Origin: Planoprotostelium fungivorum
Taxonomy: Eukaryota; Evosea; Variosea; Cavosteliida; Cavosteliaceae
Reading direction: 5' to 3'
Assembly: GCA_003024175.1 (NCBI GenBank)
Contig: MDYQ01000095.1
Location: 29,834-93,833 of the forward strand
Length of the DNA stretch: 64,000 nt
Within the stretch, counting starts at the first letter, position 1. The number at the start of each line of letters is the position of its first letter. Positions 1 through 12,861 of the stretch are shown one piece after another. Both the position numbers and the translations under genes were made by a program. The notes beneath the pieces are model-generated. The model was not told the origin of the DNA and did no database searches. It saw only the letters and a program-made list of their open reading frames with translations.

Positions 1-2957
1 TTCTCTTTTGGAAGTGGTGGCAGTACACCTGCATTTGGTTCGACTTCCACTCCCGCATTCAGTTTCGGTGCCGCACCTGGAGGTGTGAAGATCACATCTA
101 GCGTCTCTCATCTTAAATAATCTTTAGGTGCTTCGACACCTGCGAATAGTTTCACTTTCGGTGGTTCCACTGCTGGTGCAACGCCTTTCGGTGAGCCATC
201 TTTCACCTCCATCGTCCTTCGAACGTCCACTTCATTTCAAAAGATATGTTCGAACATGTGATCTTGACAACTGAATGTTGATGATCAGGAGGTGCTGCGC
301 CATCCATACAACCACTTTTCGGTGAGTCCTCCACGTGAATCACATGTCTTATCGATCCAAGGAGCTGCATCGACACCATCAGGGACCTCATTGGGTGCGC
401 CCACCGGCGCTGCGCCATCTATGTTCGGCTCCACCTCCACCTTCGGAGCTGCCTCTGCACCTGGCACCTCCCTCTTTGGCGCTGCACCTTCTACACCCGC
501 CTTTGGTGCTCCATCTTCTACACCTGCCTTCGGTGTATCATCTACCCCCGCCTTCGGTGCATCATCTACACCTGCCTTCGGTGCATCAGCTGCCCCCGCT
601 TTCGGTGCACCCACCGGAGGTGCTTCCCTTTTCGGTGCGTCCTCAACACCTGCCTTCGGTGCACCCGCAGCCGCCGCATCCACACCCGCTCCGTCCCTCT
701 TTGGAGCAACACCCACTTCTTTAGGTGCCTCTACCACGGCCGCTCCTCTCTTTGGTGCTCCTGCCGCCGCTCCCGCATTTGGTGCTCCATCAGCCACTCC
801 TGCTGTCGGTGCAGCTTCGACGCCTGCATTCGGTGCTCCATCGGCTGCTCCCGCATTTGGTGCTCCTGTACCCAGCTTCGGTGCCCCTGCAGCTTCTGCA
901 CCCAGCTTCGGTGCACCTGCAGCCACACCTGCCTTCGGTGCACCTGCAGCCACACCTGCCTTCGGTGCACCTGCAGCTACACCCAGCTTCGGTGCACCTG
1001 CAGCTTCTACCCCGAGCTTCGGTGGAGCTGCTGCACCCTCTTTCGGCGCACCTTCTTCAACTCCTACTTTGGGTGCATCCTCCGCTCCCAGCTTCGGTGC
1101 ACCCGCAGCCGCACCTGCCTTCGGTGCCCCTGCAGCTTCTACACCCAGCTTCGGCGCACCCGCAGCTTCTACACCCAGCTTCGGCGCACCTTCAGCTACA
1201 CCTAGCTTCGGTGGAGCCGCTCCTCTCGGTGCATCCACCGGCACAACCGCAGCCCCCCTCTTCAACTCATCAGCCCCCTCATCCACACCCGCTCCCCTCT
1301 TTGGTGCCTCCACACCCGCACCCGCTCCCACCCTGGGTGCATCTACAACGGGCGCACCCGCCCCCCTCTTCGGTGCCTCTACCCCCGCCGCCCCCACCGC
1401 CGCTCCTTCTCTCTTTGGCAGCACGACCGGAGCCTCTACTACACCCTCTCTATTTGCAGCCAATACCGGTGCATCTACCGCCCCCACCAGCTCCTTCACC
1501 TTCGCCTCCTCCGCTCCCACGACGACAAACGTCGCCGCGTCCGGTGGCTTACTCACGCCAAACCTCCCTGCCTCCACCGAGAATTCGAAGCCAGCGGTGA
1601 ATCTTCTCAACGCGTCGACAACTGGTTTACCCCCTCTATCTGCAACGTCTTCGACTCCTGCGGGACCGACGTTCAGCTTTGGAGGTTCCACTCAGACTAC
1701 GACGGCAGCGACGACGGCGGTGCCTTCTCTAGGAGGAGCACCCTCTGCAGCTCCCACTTCTCTGTTTCCCGGCGTGCCCGCGAGTTCGGGTGGGTTTTAT
1801 TTTGTTTTATTGTTTTCGACTCAACGGATCAAGCTTCGTCTACGCCTAGTTTCTCGCTTCCTGCGACTGCTGGTGTTACTTCAGGTGAGAACAGAAGATC
1901 CAATGAATCTGAACAGTGTAAGCTTCTACAACTCCATCCACCACACCCGCCACCGGTGCCGCACCTTCTCTCTTTGGTTCTACCTCTGCGAGTGAGTTGA
2001 CTTGAAATTGAAATGAAGTTGAATAAACACAGCATCTACAACCACCACCACGACGGTTGCTGCTCCCTCCGGTGAGGGATCGAATTATAAACTTAAGTGA
2101 CGAATTGTAGATCCCAGCAGTGCTCTGTGGGGCAAGAATCTGAACGACATCATCAACGATTGGAATAACGAATTAGAGCAACAAGTTCGCGCTTTCAATC
2201 GACAGGCACAGTTGGTCACCGGCTGGGACACACAACTGCGAGATAACGCAGAGCAGGTCCGTTCGATCGTTTATCTCGGCTGATAGAAGTGCAGATCAAC
2301 ACGCTTCACAAGGAGTACGTCAAGGCCAAGGGCATGCAAGACAATTTAGACTCGAGCTTGAACGTCATTCAATCTCAACAGAAGGAATTATCTCGCATGT
2401 TATCCGCCTTAGAGACGGAGGTGAGGTCTTACGCTTATGAATGTTTCTGTGGAATTTAAGCTTTTCGATGTTTCTGTGGGATTTAAGCTTTTCAATCTTT
2501 CTATGGAATTTAAGCTTTCGAATTTGTTAATTGACTGATGGAATGCAGATCGCCTCCAGTGATGACGGAAGAGAGCACCAAGAGGAATCAGAGAGACAGA
2601 GAGGGTGAGAGAGAAGGAGAGATGGGAGACTGAGAAGAGCAGGTACCAGCTGGCCGAAGACGTCAACAAACAATTAGACGCAGTCGAATTGACACTGAAG
2701 GAGATGACGAAGAAGATCAACGAGAAGCAGAACCGAGGAGGAGAACACAACAAGGTGACGTGGTGATGAGAGACCACACGACTCATCTGGTTCAGATGAT
2801 GCAGATCACTCAGATTCTAAACTACCAGCTAACGGCCCTGCAAGGAATCGACCACGACGCCGCGAAATTGCACAACAGAATGCAAGAAGTCTCGAGAGAG
2901 TTGTCTAACCTCCAACTGGAACAAGAGAGACAGCGCACACCTAGAAGAGACTATTGA
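1..2957 (+). CDS. NUP62: Nup62/Nsp1-type FG nucleoporin (5' end outside window)
   Basis: Central-channel nucleoporin of the nuclear pore. The first ~2.0 kb encodes dense FG repeats (AFGA, SFGA, LFGA, with a few FSFG/FTFG) in a Ala/Pro/Ser/Thr-rich setting, which in the family forms the permeability barrier. From ~2111 the protein becomes a coiled coil opening with DPSSALWGKNLNDIINDW, the Nsp1_C/Nup62 domain that trimerises with Nup54 and Nup58. The coiled coil runs through several short exons (e.g. 2111-2255, 2292-2420, 2643-2759, 2800-2957) to a stop at 2955-2957. Introns are short, with gtgag donors and cag/tag acceptors (e.g. ~76-124 and ~191-289). Most repeats are xFGx, not the FxFG usual for animal Nup62. 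The start codon lies upstream of the window. FG composition alone would not separate it from other Nups; the C-terminal domain does. Confidence 0.88.
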
Positions 2958-3031
2958 TCCATAAACTCTTTATCTTCGATCACTGTACCGGCTTTGTGCC
3001 TCTATCTGACTCGCCATCTCATCATCATCCT

Positions 3032-3526
3032 CTAATCTCTTACTTGTTGTCTCAGTCTCGATCGTGTTTCCATCAGTGCTTGTCCGAGGAGGTTAAGACC
3101 CCAGTGTTCTACGTGTTGCATGGCGTCCTCCTTCTTGAAGCCAATTCCCCAGATACGGTCTAACGGGCTTGCTTCTACGAGGATCCTGTCTCCTGTGCTC
3201 AAAAGAGCTCTCTTGGCGTCTTCATTCTGCTGGAACTTGGCCATGTTTCCATCAATGACGATCTGCAGTCGATGTTGTTCCCAGGCGAGTTCGTCAAAGT
3301 TGGCCACGGCTCTACCCAATCCCTTAACCTTCCTTGGATCATTAGAAGCTAAGATCTTGGCAGCTGTCTTTGCATCGTTGAACAGCATGGCCTTCTGATA
3401 CATCATGTAGTTCTCGGCCGTGTAAAATCGATTTCCATCGACGGTGAATGGATGATCGGACCATTGTCCAAATACGCCGTGCTTCTCGTGAGGCCTCCAA
3501 AAGAAAGTGTACTGTGGCTCTGCCAT
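3032..3526 (-). CDS. NADAR/YbiA-family N-glycosidase
   Basis: About 164 residues, the size of single-domain YbiA proteins. Recognisable family blocks in order are FGQWSDHPF, YTAENYMMYQKAMLF, KGLGRAV, FDELAWEQHR, KFQQNEDAKRALLSTGD and LVEASPLDRIWGIG. Family members hydrolyse N-glycosidic bonds of riboflavin-pathway intermediates, and some remove ADP-ribose from guanine bases; which activity applies here cannot be read from sequence. The ATG at 3526 begins MAEPQYTFF. An in-frame extension to 3607 exists but contains a gtgag donor-like site and a tag acceptor-like site, so it may be 5' UTR with a tiny intron. No targeting signal is seen, so cytosolic or nuclear. It is convergent with the Nup62 gene (74-bp gap). 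Confidence 0.85.
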   Translation of the reverse strand: MAEPQYTFFWRPHEKHGVFGQWSDHPFTVDGNRFYTAENYMMYQKAMLFNDAKTAAKILASNDPRKVKGLGRAVANFDELAWEQHRLQIVIDGNMAKFQQNEDAKRALLSTGDRILVEASPLDRIWGIGFKKEDAMQHVEHWGLNLLGQALMETRSRLRQQVRD

Positions 3527-3734
3527 TCTTCGTCTCTCTATGTATGTGTAAGACGCCTCACCTGATCTAATTCCAACATGAGAATTGTAACCGTTCTCCG
3601 AATACACGAAAGCCGAATGATTGCCATCGCATCATCAGCCAATCACATGATGAAACACACTGTTTCGTCTATACATCCACAGTCCACAACGATAGAAAGG
3701 AGAGCGTTATATAAAATGTATTGCGAGACAAGAT

Positions 3735-5246
3735 TTACATCTCCTCCTCTCCAACTTCCTCAGTTCCGTCCGTTGACTCGGCACCGACCTCTTCGTAATC
3801 CTTCTCGAGAGCAGCAAGATCCTCTCTTGCCTCAGAGAACTCTCCCTCCTCCATACCCTCTCCAACGTACCAGTGGACGAACGCTCTCTTGGCGTACATC
3901 AGATCGAACTTGGAGTTGATGCGAGAGAAGACCTGGACATAGGGTGAGTCATCGTGCGACACGTTTAGACGATGATGATCACCTCGGCGATGGCAGTGGT
4001 GTTGGAGATCATGCAGAGGGCTCGGCTGACCTTGCCGAGGTCACCGCCTGGGATGGTGGTGGGGGGCTCGGAGTTGATACCGCACTTGAATCCAGTGGGG
4101 CACCAGTCGACGAACTGGATGGTCTTCTTCGTCTTGATGGTGGCGATGGCGGCGGTGACGTCCTTGGGGACGATGTCACCTCTGTACATGAGGCAGCAGG
4201 ACATGTACTTTCCGCGCTTGGGGTCGCACTTAGCCATCATGGACTTGGCCTCGAAGGCAGAGTTGGTGAGCTCGCCGACGGTCATGGCCTCGTGGTAAGC
4301 CTTGTGCTGGGCGACGACGGGGGCGTAAGAGCAGAGCATGAAGTGAATGCGGGGGTAGGGCACCAAGTTGGTCTGGAATTCGTTGATATCCACATTCAAC
4401 GATCCATCGAAACGGAGGGAGGCGGTCAGAGATGAGATGACCTGAGAGGTTTAGCAGGTGATGGAAGATGAGATGTAAAAAGGATAGAAGAGGGGGGAAT
4501 TCTACCTGAGCGACGAGACGGTTGAGGTTGTTGTATGAAGGTCTCTCGATGTCCAACTGCGTGCGGCAGATATCGTAGATGGCCTCATTGTCCAACATGA
4601 AGGCAACATCAGTGTGCTCGAGGAGAGCGTGTGTGGAGAGAACGGAGTTGTATGGCTCAACGACGGCGGTTGAGACCTCTGGGGAGGGGTAGATGCAGAA
4701 GTCAAGCTTGGACTTCTTGCCGTAGTCCATAGACAGACGCTCCAGAAGAGCAGCTCCGAATCCAGATCCAGAACCTCCACCGACGGAGTGGAAGACCTTT
4801 AGAAGATGAGATCACGTCGAATGAGCGAAGGAAGGATGGAGAAGGCTCACGAGGAAACCCTGGAGTCCAGTGCATGAGTCAGTGAGTCTACGGATCTTCT
4901 CTACGGTGACGTCGACGAGCTCCTTTCCAACGGTGTAGTGACCACGAGCGTAGTTGTTGGCGGCGTCCTCCTTGCCGGAGATGAGGTACTCTGGGTGGAA
5001 GAGTTGTCTGTAGGCACCAGTGCGGACCTCGTCGACGACGGTGGGCTCGAGATCGACCATGATGGCGCGAGGGACTTGCTTTCCAGCGTTGGTCTCGCTG
5101 AAGAAGGTGAGGGAGGTGGACTTGTTCTCCTCGACGTTCTTGGTTCCATCAGGGTTCAGTCCGTGCTCGAGGCAGAAGAGCTCCCAGCAGGCGTTACCAG
5201 ACTGGATACCAGCCTGACCGATGTGGATGGAAATGATCTCTCTCAT
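3735..5246 (-). CDS. TUBA: Alpha-tubulin
   Basis: Full-length alpha-tubulin in four exons, starting [15 protein letters not shown] and containing the GTP-binding [10 protein letters not shown] loop, the catalytic-Glu region [18 protein letters not shown] and [18 protein letters not shown]. Introns lie at 3933-3982, ~4442-4506 and ~4797-4851. Exon 4 gives [20 protein letters not shown] and an acidic tail. Two oddities: the loop that normally holds acetylated Lys40 is about four residues shorter and lacks PSDKT, and the last residue is Met (EEVGEEEM) instead of Tyr, so the tyrosination cycle should not apply. Both strands of the 5' region are shared with the divergent sepiapterin reductase gene. 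Confidence 0.97.
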
Positions 5247-5420
5247 CTTGTCTTATGTAATGTATATGTTCTGTTTGATCTGAAGGAAGATGAGAAGAAC
5301 AACTCGTAAGATTCAAGTGCCTATCCAGTCTATTCACGATATAGGTATGGGAAAATAGAAACCTCTTACCTCTTCAACGACCTCTGCCTGTGAGAAAATG
5401 TTTGGTTGGGCGCGCTCTCC

Positions 5421-5434
5421 TTTTCCCGCCAAAA
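5421..5434. promoter_or_regulatory. E2F/DP-type binding site in divergent promoter
   Basis: TTTTCCCGCCAAAA; the complement TTTTGGCGGGAAAA matches the canonical E2F consensus TTTSSCGC on a near-palindrome. It lies in the 330-bp interval between the starts of alpha-tubulin (5246, minus) and sepiapterin reductase (5576, plus). S-phase regulation is inferred only. Confidence 0.55.
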
Positions 5435-5575
5435 CTTCCTTTTGACGACCTGTCCCTACACCCTTTTGTTCGGAGGAATGGACACTCTGACACGCAAGAT
5501 GTCACGCTAACTAACGTGACATTTTTACTTGAATTTGATTCGTCAGAACTGCTCTTCTCGGAAGGATCTACAACG

Positions 5576-6675
<1,100 letters not shown>

Positions 6676-6711
6676 TATAAAGAATCGTTCCATGCTTCGA
6701 TGTCATTTTAT

Positions 6712-9700
6712 TTACGCCCTGATACCATCCGTAGAGTTGAAACGGTTCAGAGTCTCTCTGGGTGGATTCGCCTGGAAGATGTAATGGGACGTGAGAGTGT
6801 TTGTCAAGTCGAGACGGTGATCGTCTGGGATGAGCAAGGCGGAGAGGTCCCTCGAGATCTCAAAGACAGACTCGCTGCCTTCCATCGATTCCAAGTGAAG
6901 CCGAACGAGGCTGTCACCTACGTGGGTGCTCATCTCGGTGAGGGCCACCTGGTCGGGTCAGGTGATGAGGAATGAGAGGCTCACCCTCTCTTCAAAGACG
7001 GTACGACGTTCGCCCTTGTTCTTCGTGTACAAGATGGGCCTCCTCCTCTGAATGAGGGCGGAGAGTCTCTTGGCCACGATTCTCGTCTGGTTGTAGAGGT
7101 CGTAGCTGTTCCTGCGGTCCGTCTGGGCTAATTTACGGTTCAAGAGACAGTAGTCGGCGTAGATGCCTCCGTTGTTCTCCCAGTCCTTCATCTCATCCCT
7201 GTGTCTCGCCATTTCCTGAAGGCATCAGATGTCATTTACCATGAAGAGCCTCACCTCCGTCACTTGACCCAGAGCGTTGAGGTTACCTCTGAGGATGAGA
7301 GAGGGACCGATCCTGCACAGCAAGAGACGGTGTGCCTCCTCCCATTGGTTCGCTGCGATTCTCGATTGGATCTCGTTCTCGTAGTCTGCTCTGTAACAGT
7401 ACATGTCGGCCTGATTCACCATCAGCATTTGAAATAGAATGTAGTGAACAGAACAATGGAATCACCATGGCAGCCTCGATCCACGCCTTTGGGATGTTCA
7501 GTTTCTCGAGGAATGCGATCTCGTCCATCAGCTCGAAGGCGTTTCGGTTGAGAACGCTACGAATGGCATAATCACGGTGGAAGGAGGGTGCCATGTGAAG
7601 TAAGACGTAGATGGACCAATACCACAGACCCTCCGATTCCAACTGAGACGCGTAGCCCACAAAGATCTCCGCGGGCTCGTGTGAAGGCTGGTAGCCTAGA
7701 ATGGAGACCAAGAGGGTGTAGAGGTGCCACGATACACTGTAATCCACTACGGAGACCGTGTGGCCCAGAGGCTGACAGATCTGATTGAGATCGAGAGTTC
7801 TGTACAGTTGAGGGAGAGAGCCTGCATTCTCTTCTCACCTGTCGACGTAGAGACAGAGGAGGTTGTATCGTGTGTCGTAGCGGCTGTCCATCTGTTGGAT
7901 GTCCCGCTCTTTCGCCTCGTCGTCACAGACGTAGTAGGGCCAGCTGCATTCACTGTCCGTCTCGCTGCAGGCATTCTTGTATAGACCCAGGGTCTCTTCG
8001 ATGTATTGATTAGATGGTCCTCCGAACCAAAAGTAGAGGCAGAAGGCTCGGAGCCAATCGAGACCACTGTATCACATCAATCATCGTCATCCATGTATCA
8101 TCACATCACATCAATATCATCAATGTATCATCAACTCACCCCACGACTTGATCGATTTGACCTGCCATCAGCTGGAACAACCTCTGACGATCTTTCGGAA
8201 TCGAATCCCAGGTTCCATCATCCTCCCATTTCTTCAGTTGATCTCCCATCCTCTCTCTTCGCTTCTGAACACTGCTGGCAGCTACACTCATCATCATGCT
8301 CAATCGACTGTCCCCTCCCTCGTTGGCCTGCAACCGTTAACTTGTCCTCCCCTCCATCCACTCACCACTCTGCAGGCCGCCTCGATCTGCTTACCCGACA
8401 GGAGAGAAAACATTCTTCCCGCTCGGTCTGGCTCTTGCTCGACTTCAGCTTCGATCTGTCTGTGTCACTCTCTCGTTTCAGAGGACAGCCTCACCTGATC
8501 GGCGATCTCAGCCTTGAGCCAGACGTTGAGAGATGTTCTCCTGGCCAACTGTTCCGAGTAGTTGGGTGCGTGCTGACGTGCGTCAGAGAAGAGAAAGAGA
8601 GAAAATCTCACCGCAGGCTTCGGAAGGGCCTCGGAAGCCCCTGCGTCGGGGTGGTAGAGGGCAAAGAGGAGAGAAAAGATGGATCGACCCATTCCCTTGG
8701 ATGAATTGACATTCTTTGCCATGTTGTTCTCACATTCCACGAGCTGAAATCCGATGGTATCTGTTCCACGTCATCGCAATGTTGTACCTTCTCTCACCTT
8801 CTTCAGCAGTGAAGACACTATCCACAAAGTGATCCAGCAGCATGGCATCCTCTTCTTCTCCTTCGAGCATCTTCTCTTCCCCTTCTTCTCCTTCGAGCAT
8901 CTTCTCTTCCTCTTCTTCTCCTTCGATGGTGAAGTGAAGCTGTCACGATCAGCACCTCTCTTCTTCGTTTCACTGACCTTTCTCAATTCAATGTCGGGGC
9001 GTCTGATGGCTCTGTTCCTCTCGATCTGCTCTCCCTCTTTCGTCCTCGTGCTCCTGCTCACTCGAATGTACGTTCCATTCGCCATCCAGCACACACCCGC
9101 TGATCTCCCTCGGTACAAACCGGCGTCGATGTGATTGTCGCTGTTCTCTGTAAAAGGGAAAGGCACTTTGACTTTTCCTTCCAATTGAACGGACACGGCT
9201 GCCACCGTCAGATTTGTACTCTCCATTCACTCACCGTTGGCATCGTAAGGAGGCTGATAGGGTGCGGGGGTGGCCTGTCTTCATTTCAGTACATGAAATC
9301 TTCTGATGGAAGAGCGTCACCTGTGATGGTTCGAAGACGGATTGGATGGAAGTGACTGCGGGGGTGAAGGATCTCTGGAGGGTGATGGTGGGTGTACGAG
9401 ATGGTGTGCGGGATGGTGTTCGCGAGGGTGTTCGGGTGTTGGGCTCCGGTCTACGCTTCGGTCCGGGAGATTGGTAGCTGCTCTCCTCCATCTTGAATAA
9501 TTCCTCGCTAAAGAGAGAGGGAGAGGGCCTCGCGGGAGACTCAGTCTTGGGTAGATCAAACAACTGGACACCCTATCATAAAGTGAGATTGTGAGACATC
9601 AGACGAGATGGTACCTGCATGATGCGCAATCTGGCGGGGTCGAGAGCCAATTTCTCTGCCAAAGAGACATTCTTGTCCACTCTGGGGGTGGTCTGTACAA

Positions 9701-12700
9701 CGGAATACTTGTCTTCCTCCATCCCCGATTCCTCCATGTTCTACAACAGTCAAACCATATTTCGTCATCTTTTTATTATCTATCGACGATGATATCTCTA
9801 TACCTCGATCTCTTCATCTCCACTGGAAGAGCTGTCCACCAGCCCTACCTTGTTCCTTCCCTTCGGTGTGTCTGCACTCTGCTGTTGAGCGGGCTGAACG
9901 AGATCATTGGTATCTCTGCAGAGAGAGGGTGACTCACTGGCTTAGCAAAGACGAGGGCATTGATGGGTGCCTCCTCTTCTTCATCATCGTCATCGAGGCC
10001 GTAGCGAGAAAAGTGCTCCACTTGGAACGTCCACGTTCCTTCCTTTCTGTCATATTTCAAAAACTGAGAGCCACTGGTCTTGTTGGCCTTGATCAATCTC
10101 TCCTCGTATTTGTTCAAAGAGGCTTCGCTCATGTTACTGGGTCGGATGTTCATGAGGCACACGATGGCCGGTTTATTCAGTCCTGTCTTCTGTCAACGAA
10201 AAGAAATATGAGAATCAGAATAAGAGAAATATGAGAATAAGAAGATAAGAGGAAAGAGGATAAGAGGAAAGAGGATAAGAGAATAAGCTCACCTTGGCCG
10301 AGAGGAGGTTTGATGGATTCATCGGGATAGACCGTGAGCTCCTTGGGTTGGAAGACGACGAGATCGTTCACTGGCAAGTCACGGACGTCGGTCTTACCCA
10401 AGAAGCGAACGGATCCCACGCCCTTCCTGATCACCGTGAAATCTTCAACAAAGGCCAAATCATTGTCCGAAAAGTTGGCCAGCTCTTCCATCGTCGGCTC
10501 TACGCTGTACTCTCTGTCCGTGATGATGGGCAGGTGGCGTGGCTCCCTCTTTGGAGGCATAGTGGTCTCCGGTTGTTTCTCTACATCGCGGTGGCGGTTG
10601 CTGATGGGAGACGCAGAGAAAGAGACTTCGGTCCGCTGAACGGAAGATGGTTTCGTGGGTGTCTCGATGACGAGGGCGGCGGGGCTGAGGGGAGCTGAAG
10701 TGATGACGGGTACGTCGTTGTCTACCGTCAGTTTTCTGAGAGAAGTTCTGGCCACAAAGAGGTTGCCTGAGGAGGGAGGAGGTGTTGAACTCTGTGAGCC
10801 GGATGATTCTTCAAAGAGGTTCGACTTCGACGAGTGTCCGCGAGGCTTGATCTTGGCGGCGGAGCGTGGTGTCAGCTTGTAGTATAGACTGGAAGGTGCG
10901 GCGGGCTTCTTGTCCGACACCGGTGTGATCTGAGCGTTGGGGGTGATCTGCACCTCTGGTAATGCACCGTAGGCGTTGTCTTGGATGGTGGCCACACGAG
11001 TGGCAGAGTTGGCCGTGGGCTGAGACAAGGAGGGGAAGGGACTGGTGGCTGGGGCACCAAACATGCTCGGTGTGGTAGGAGCTCCCATGCCGAAGCCAGT
11101 GTTGGTGGGAGAGCTGAAAGAGGGTGTGGAGGCTCCAAAGAGTCCACCTCCACCAAAGCTGGGGGTTGCTGCTGGTGCTGGATTGGAAAAGGGGCTGGAG
11201 GTTGCAGTGGCACCACCAAATAAAGCTGCACAGAAGGTCAGAGAGGAACATGAGATGAAAAGTGACTCACATGGAGCGGAGGAGGGAGCACCAAAGAGTG
11301 AAGGGGTGGGGGCGGCAGAGGGAGCGCCAAAGAGGGAAGGTGCAGGCTGAGACGTTGCGGCGCCGAAACCGGAGAAGGCTGGTGTAGATGATGCACCAAA
11401 GGCGGGGGTAGAAGATGCACCAAAGGCAGGTGTAGAAGATGGTGCACCAAAGGCGGGGGTAGAAGATGGTGCACCGAAGGCAGGTGTGGCACCAAAGGCA
11501 GGTGTAGATGGTGCACCGAATGCGGGGGTAGAGGCCGGCTGGCTGGCACCTCCAAAGGGGAAAGAGGTCGCAGGTGCTGGCGTCGAGCTGGCACCGAAGC
11601 CACCAAAAGTGGGAGCGGTGGCGGTCGATCCAAACAGACCTGTGCTTGCAGCTAGAACGTGTGAGTGAGAGACAATAAGAGGGGACGTACCTGGTTGTGA
11701 AGGTGCACCAAAGGGAGAGGGTGTTGCGGTGGCACCGGTCTGGAATGCGGGAGTGGAAGCACCGAATCCACCAAAGGGTGTAGAGGTGGCGGCGGGGGCA
11801 GGGGCACCGAACCCACCGAAGGGAGTGGAGGTAGCGGCGGGAGCACCAAAGGGACTGGTTGTAGCCGGTTGTGAGGCGGGTGCACCGAATCCACCACCAA
11901 AGAGGTTGTTGGCCGGTGCGGGGGTTGCAGGTGCACCAAAGGCACCGCCAAAGGGCGAGGCTGTGTTGGCCGCAGGTGTTGCGGTCCACACGCCGTTCTG
12001 TCTCTTCGCTTGATAGTCTTCCCATCTCAACTCTTCAAAGGACTTCATGTTGTAGGGGGCCATGGAGGTGATGGCCTGTTGTTGTACGGTGGTCGTTCCA
12101 TCTTGTTCAGGTGTGGCCTTCCAGGGTGGGTTACCTGTTACGGTTCGCTTCGATGCATTTGGAACCGATCTCTCACCTGTACCGTTGGTAGAGGGTGCAG
12201 CAGCAGCACCAAAGGTGGAAGATCCGAATGGAGCTGGTGCAGCTGTAGCAGAGCCAAAGGGAGCCGCTGCGGTAGCACCGAAGGAAGTTGGTGTGGCTGC
12301 AGGAGCACCAAATGGAGAAGGTGTTGGATTAGCACCAAAGAGTCCACCGGCAGCAGGCTGTGCTGCACCGAATGTAGAGGCTCCGAATGTGTTGTTGGTG
12401 GCAGGTTGACCAAAGGGTGATCCGAAAGATGATGTAGCAGCAGCAGTGGTTTGACCGAATAGTGAAGATGGCTGCCCAAATGTGTTGGTGTTCGTCGTGG
12501 AACCAAAGGGAGGATTTGCGGGCGTCGCACCAAAGGGTGAAGGTGTGGGTTGTGCACCGAAGGCAGGTGCAGGTGTACCGAAAGCTGGCGTTGATTGACC
12601 GAATGCAGGTGTTGCTGATGGTTGTCCGAAAGGTGAAGCTGCTGGTTGTCCAAAACCTGTATTGGCTGGTTGTCCGAATGTGTTAGTTGGTGCACCAAAT

Positions 12701-12861
12701 GCAGGTGCAGGAGTCGCTCCAAATGTGGATCCAAATGGGCTTGGATTCGTTTGCCCAAATGGAGTTGGTGCAGCAGCAGGCTGACCGAATGCAGGTGCCG
12801 CACCAAATGAAGGTGTTGATCCAAATGTATTGTTATTACCAAAACCACCGCCTCCAAACAT
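6712..12861 (-). CDS. NUP98-NUP96: Nup98-Nup96 precursor
   Basis: A polyprotein nucleoporin. It starts MFGGGGFGNNN and has ~270 codons of GLFG/FG repeats. A Rae1-binding GLEBS motif follows at ~12000-12100 (TTVQQQAITSM, KSFEELRWEDYQ), then more FG repeats. The autoproteolytic domain at ~9990-10560 contains LPIITDREYSVEPTMEELA and ends in EHFSRYG, so the His-Phe|Ser self-cleavage site is intact. Downstream are an acidic linker, a run of TP motifs (~9385-9445) and the alpha-helical Nup96 scaffold, with LESEGLWYWSIYVLLHM near 7620-7660 and the stop at 6712. Cleavage would give a mobile Nup98 and a Y-complex Nup96. Numerous short introns; two in the FG part (11226-11270, 11652-11690) are multiples of three without in-frame stops. 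Exon borders of the Nup96 part are approximate. Confidence 0.93.

Noticed and set aside
285-1691. 468-codon minus-strand ORF rich in GAPKLGVEAAGAPK-type repeats
   Set aside because: It is the complement of the Nup62 FG-repeat array; the plus strand continues into a recognisable Nsp1_C domain, the minus strand into nothing.
3944-5309. Several plus-strand ORFs of 100-160 codons
   Set aside because: Antisense to alpha-tubulin; caused by its GC-rich third positions.
7332-8704. Plus-strand ORFs in the 7.3-8.7 kb interval
   Set aside because: Antisense to the Nup96 helical domain; no domain or signal and incompatible with the minus-strand splice pattern.
8865-8935. 30-bp tandem repeat (ttctccttcgagcatcttctcttcc unit) as a microsatellite or binding array
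   Set aside because: It reads in frame as an acidic EGEEEEKMLEGEE repeat inside the Nup96 part, so a protein-level repeat is the simpler explanation.
11045-12420. Plus-strand GAPK-rich and Cys/Gly-rich ORFs
   Set aside because: Complement of the Nup98 FG repeats.
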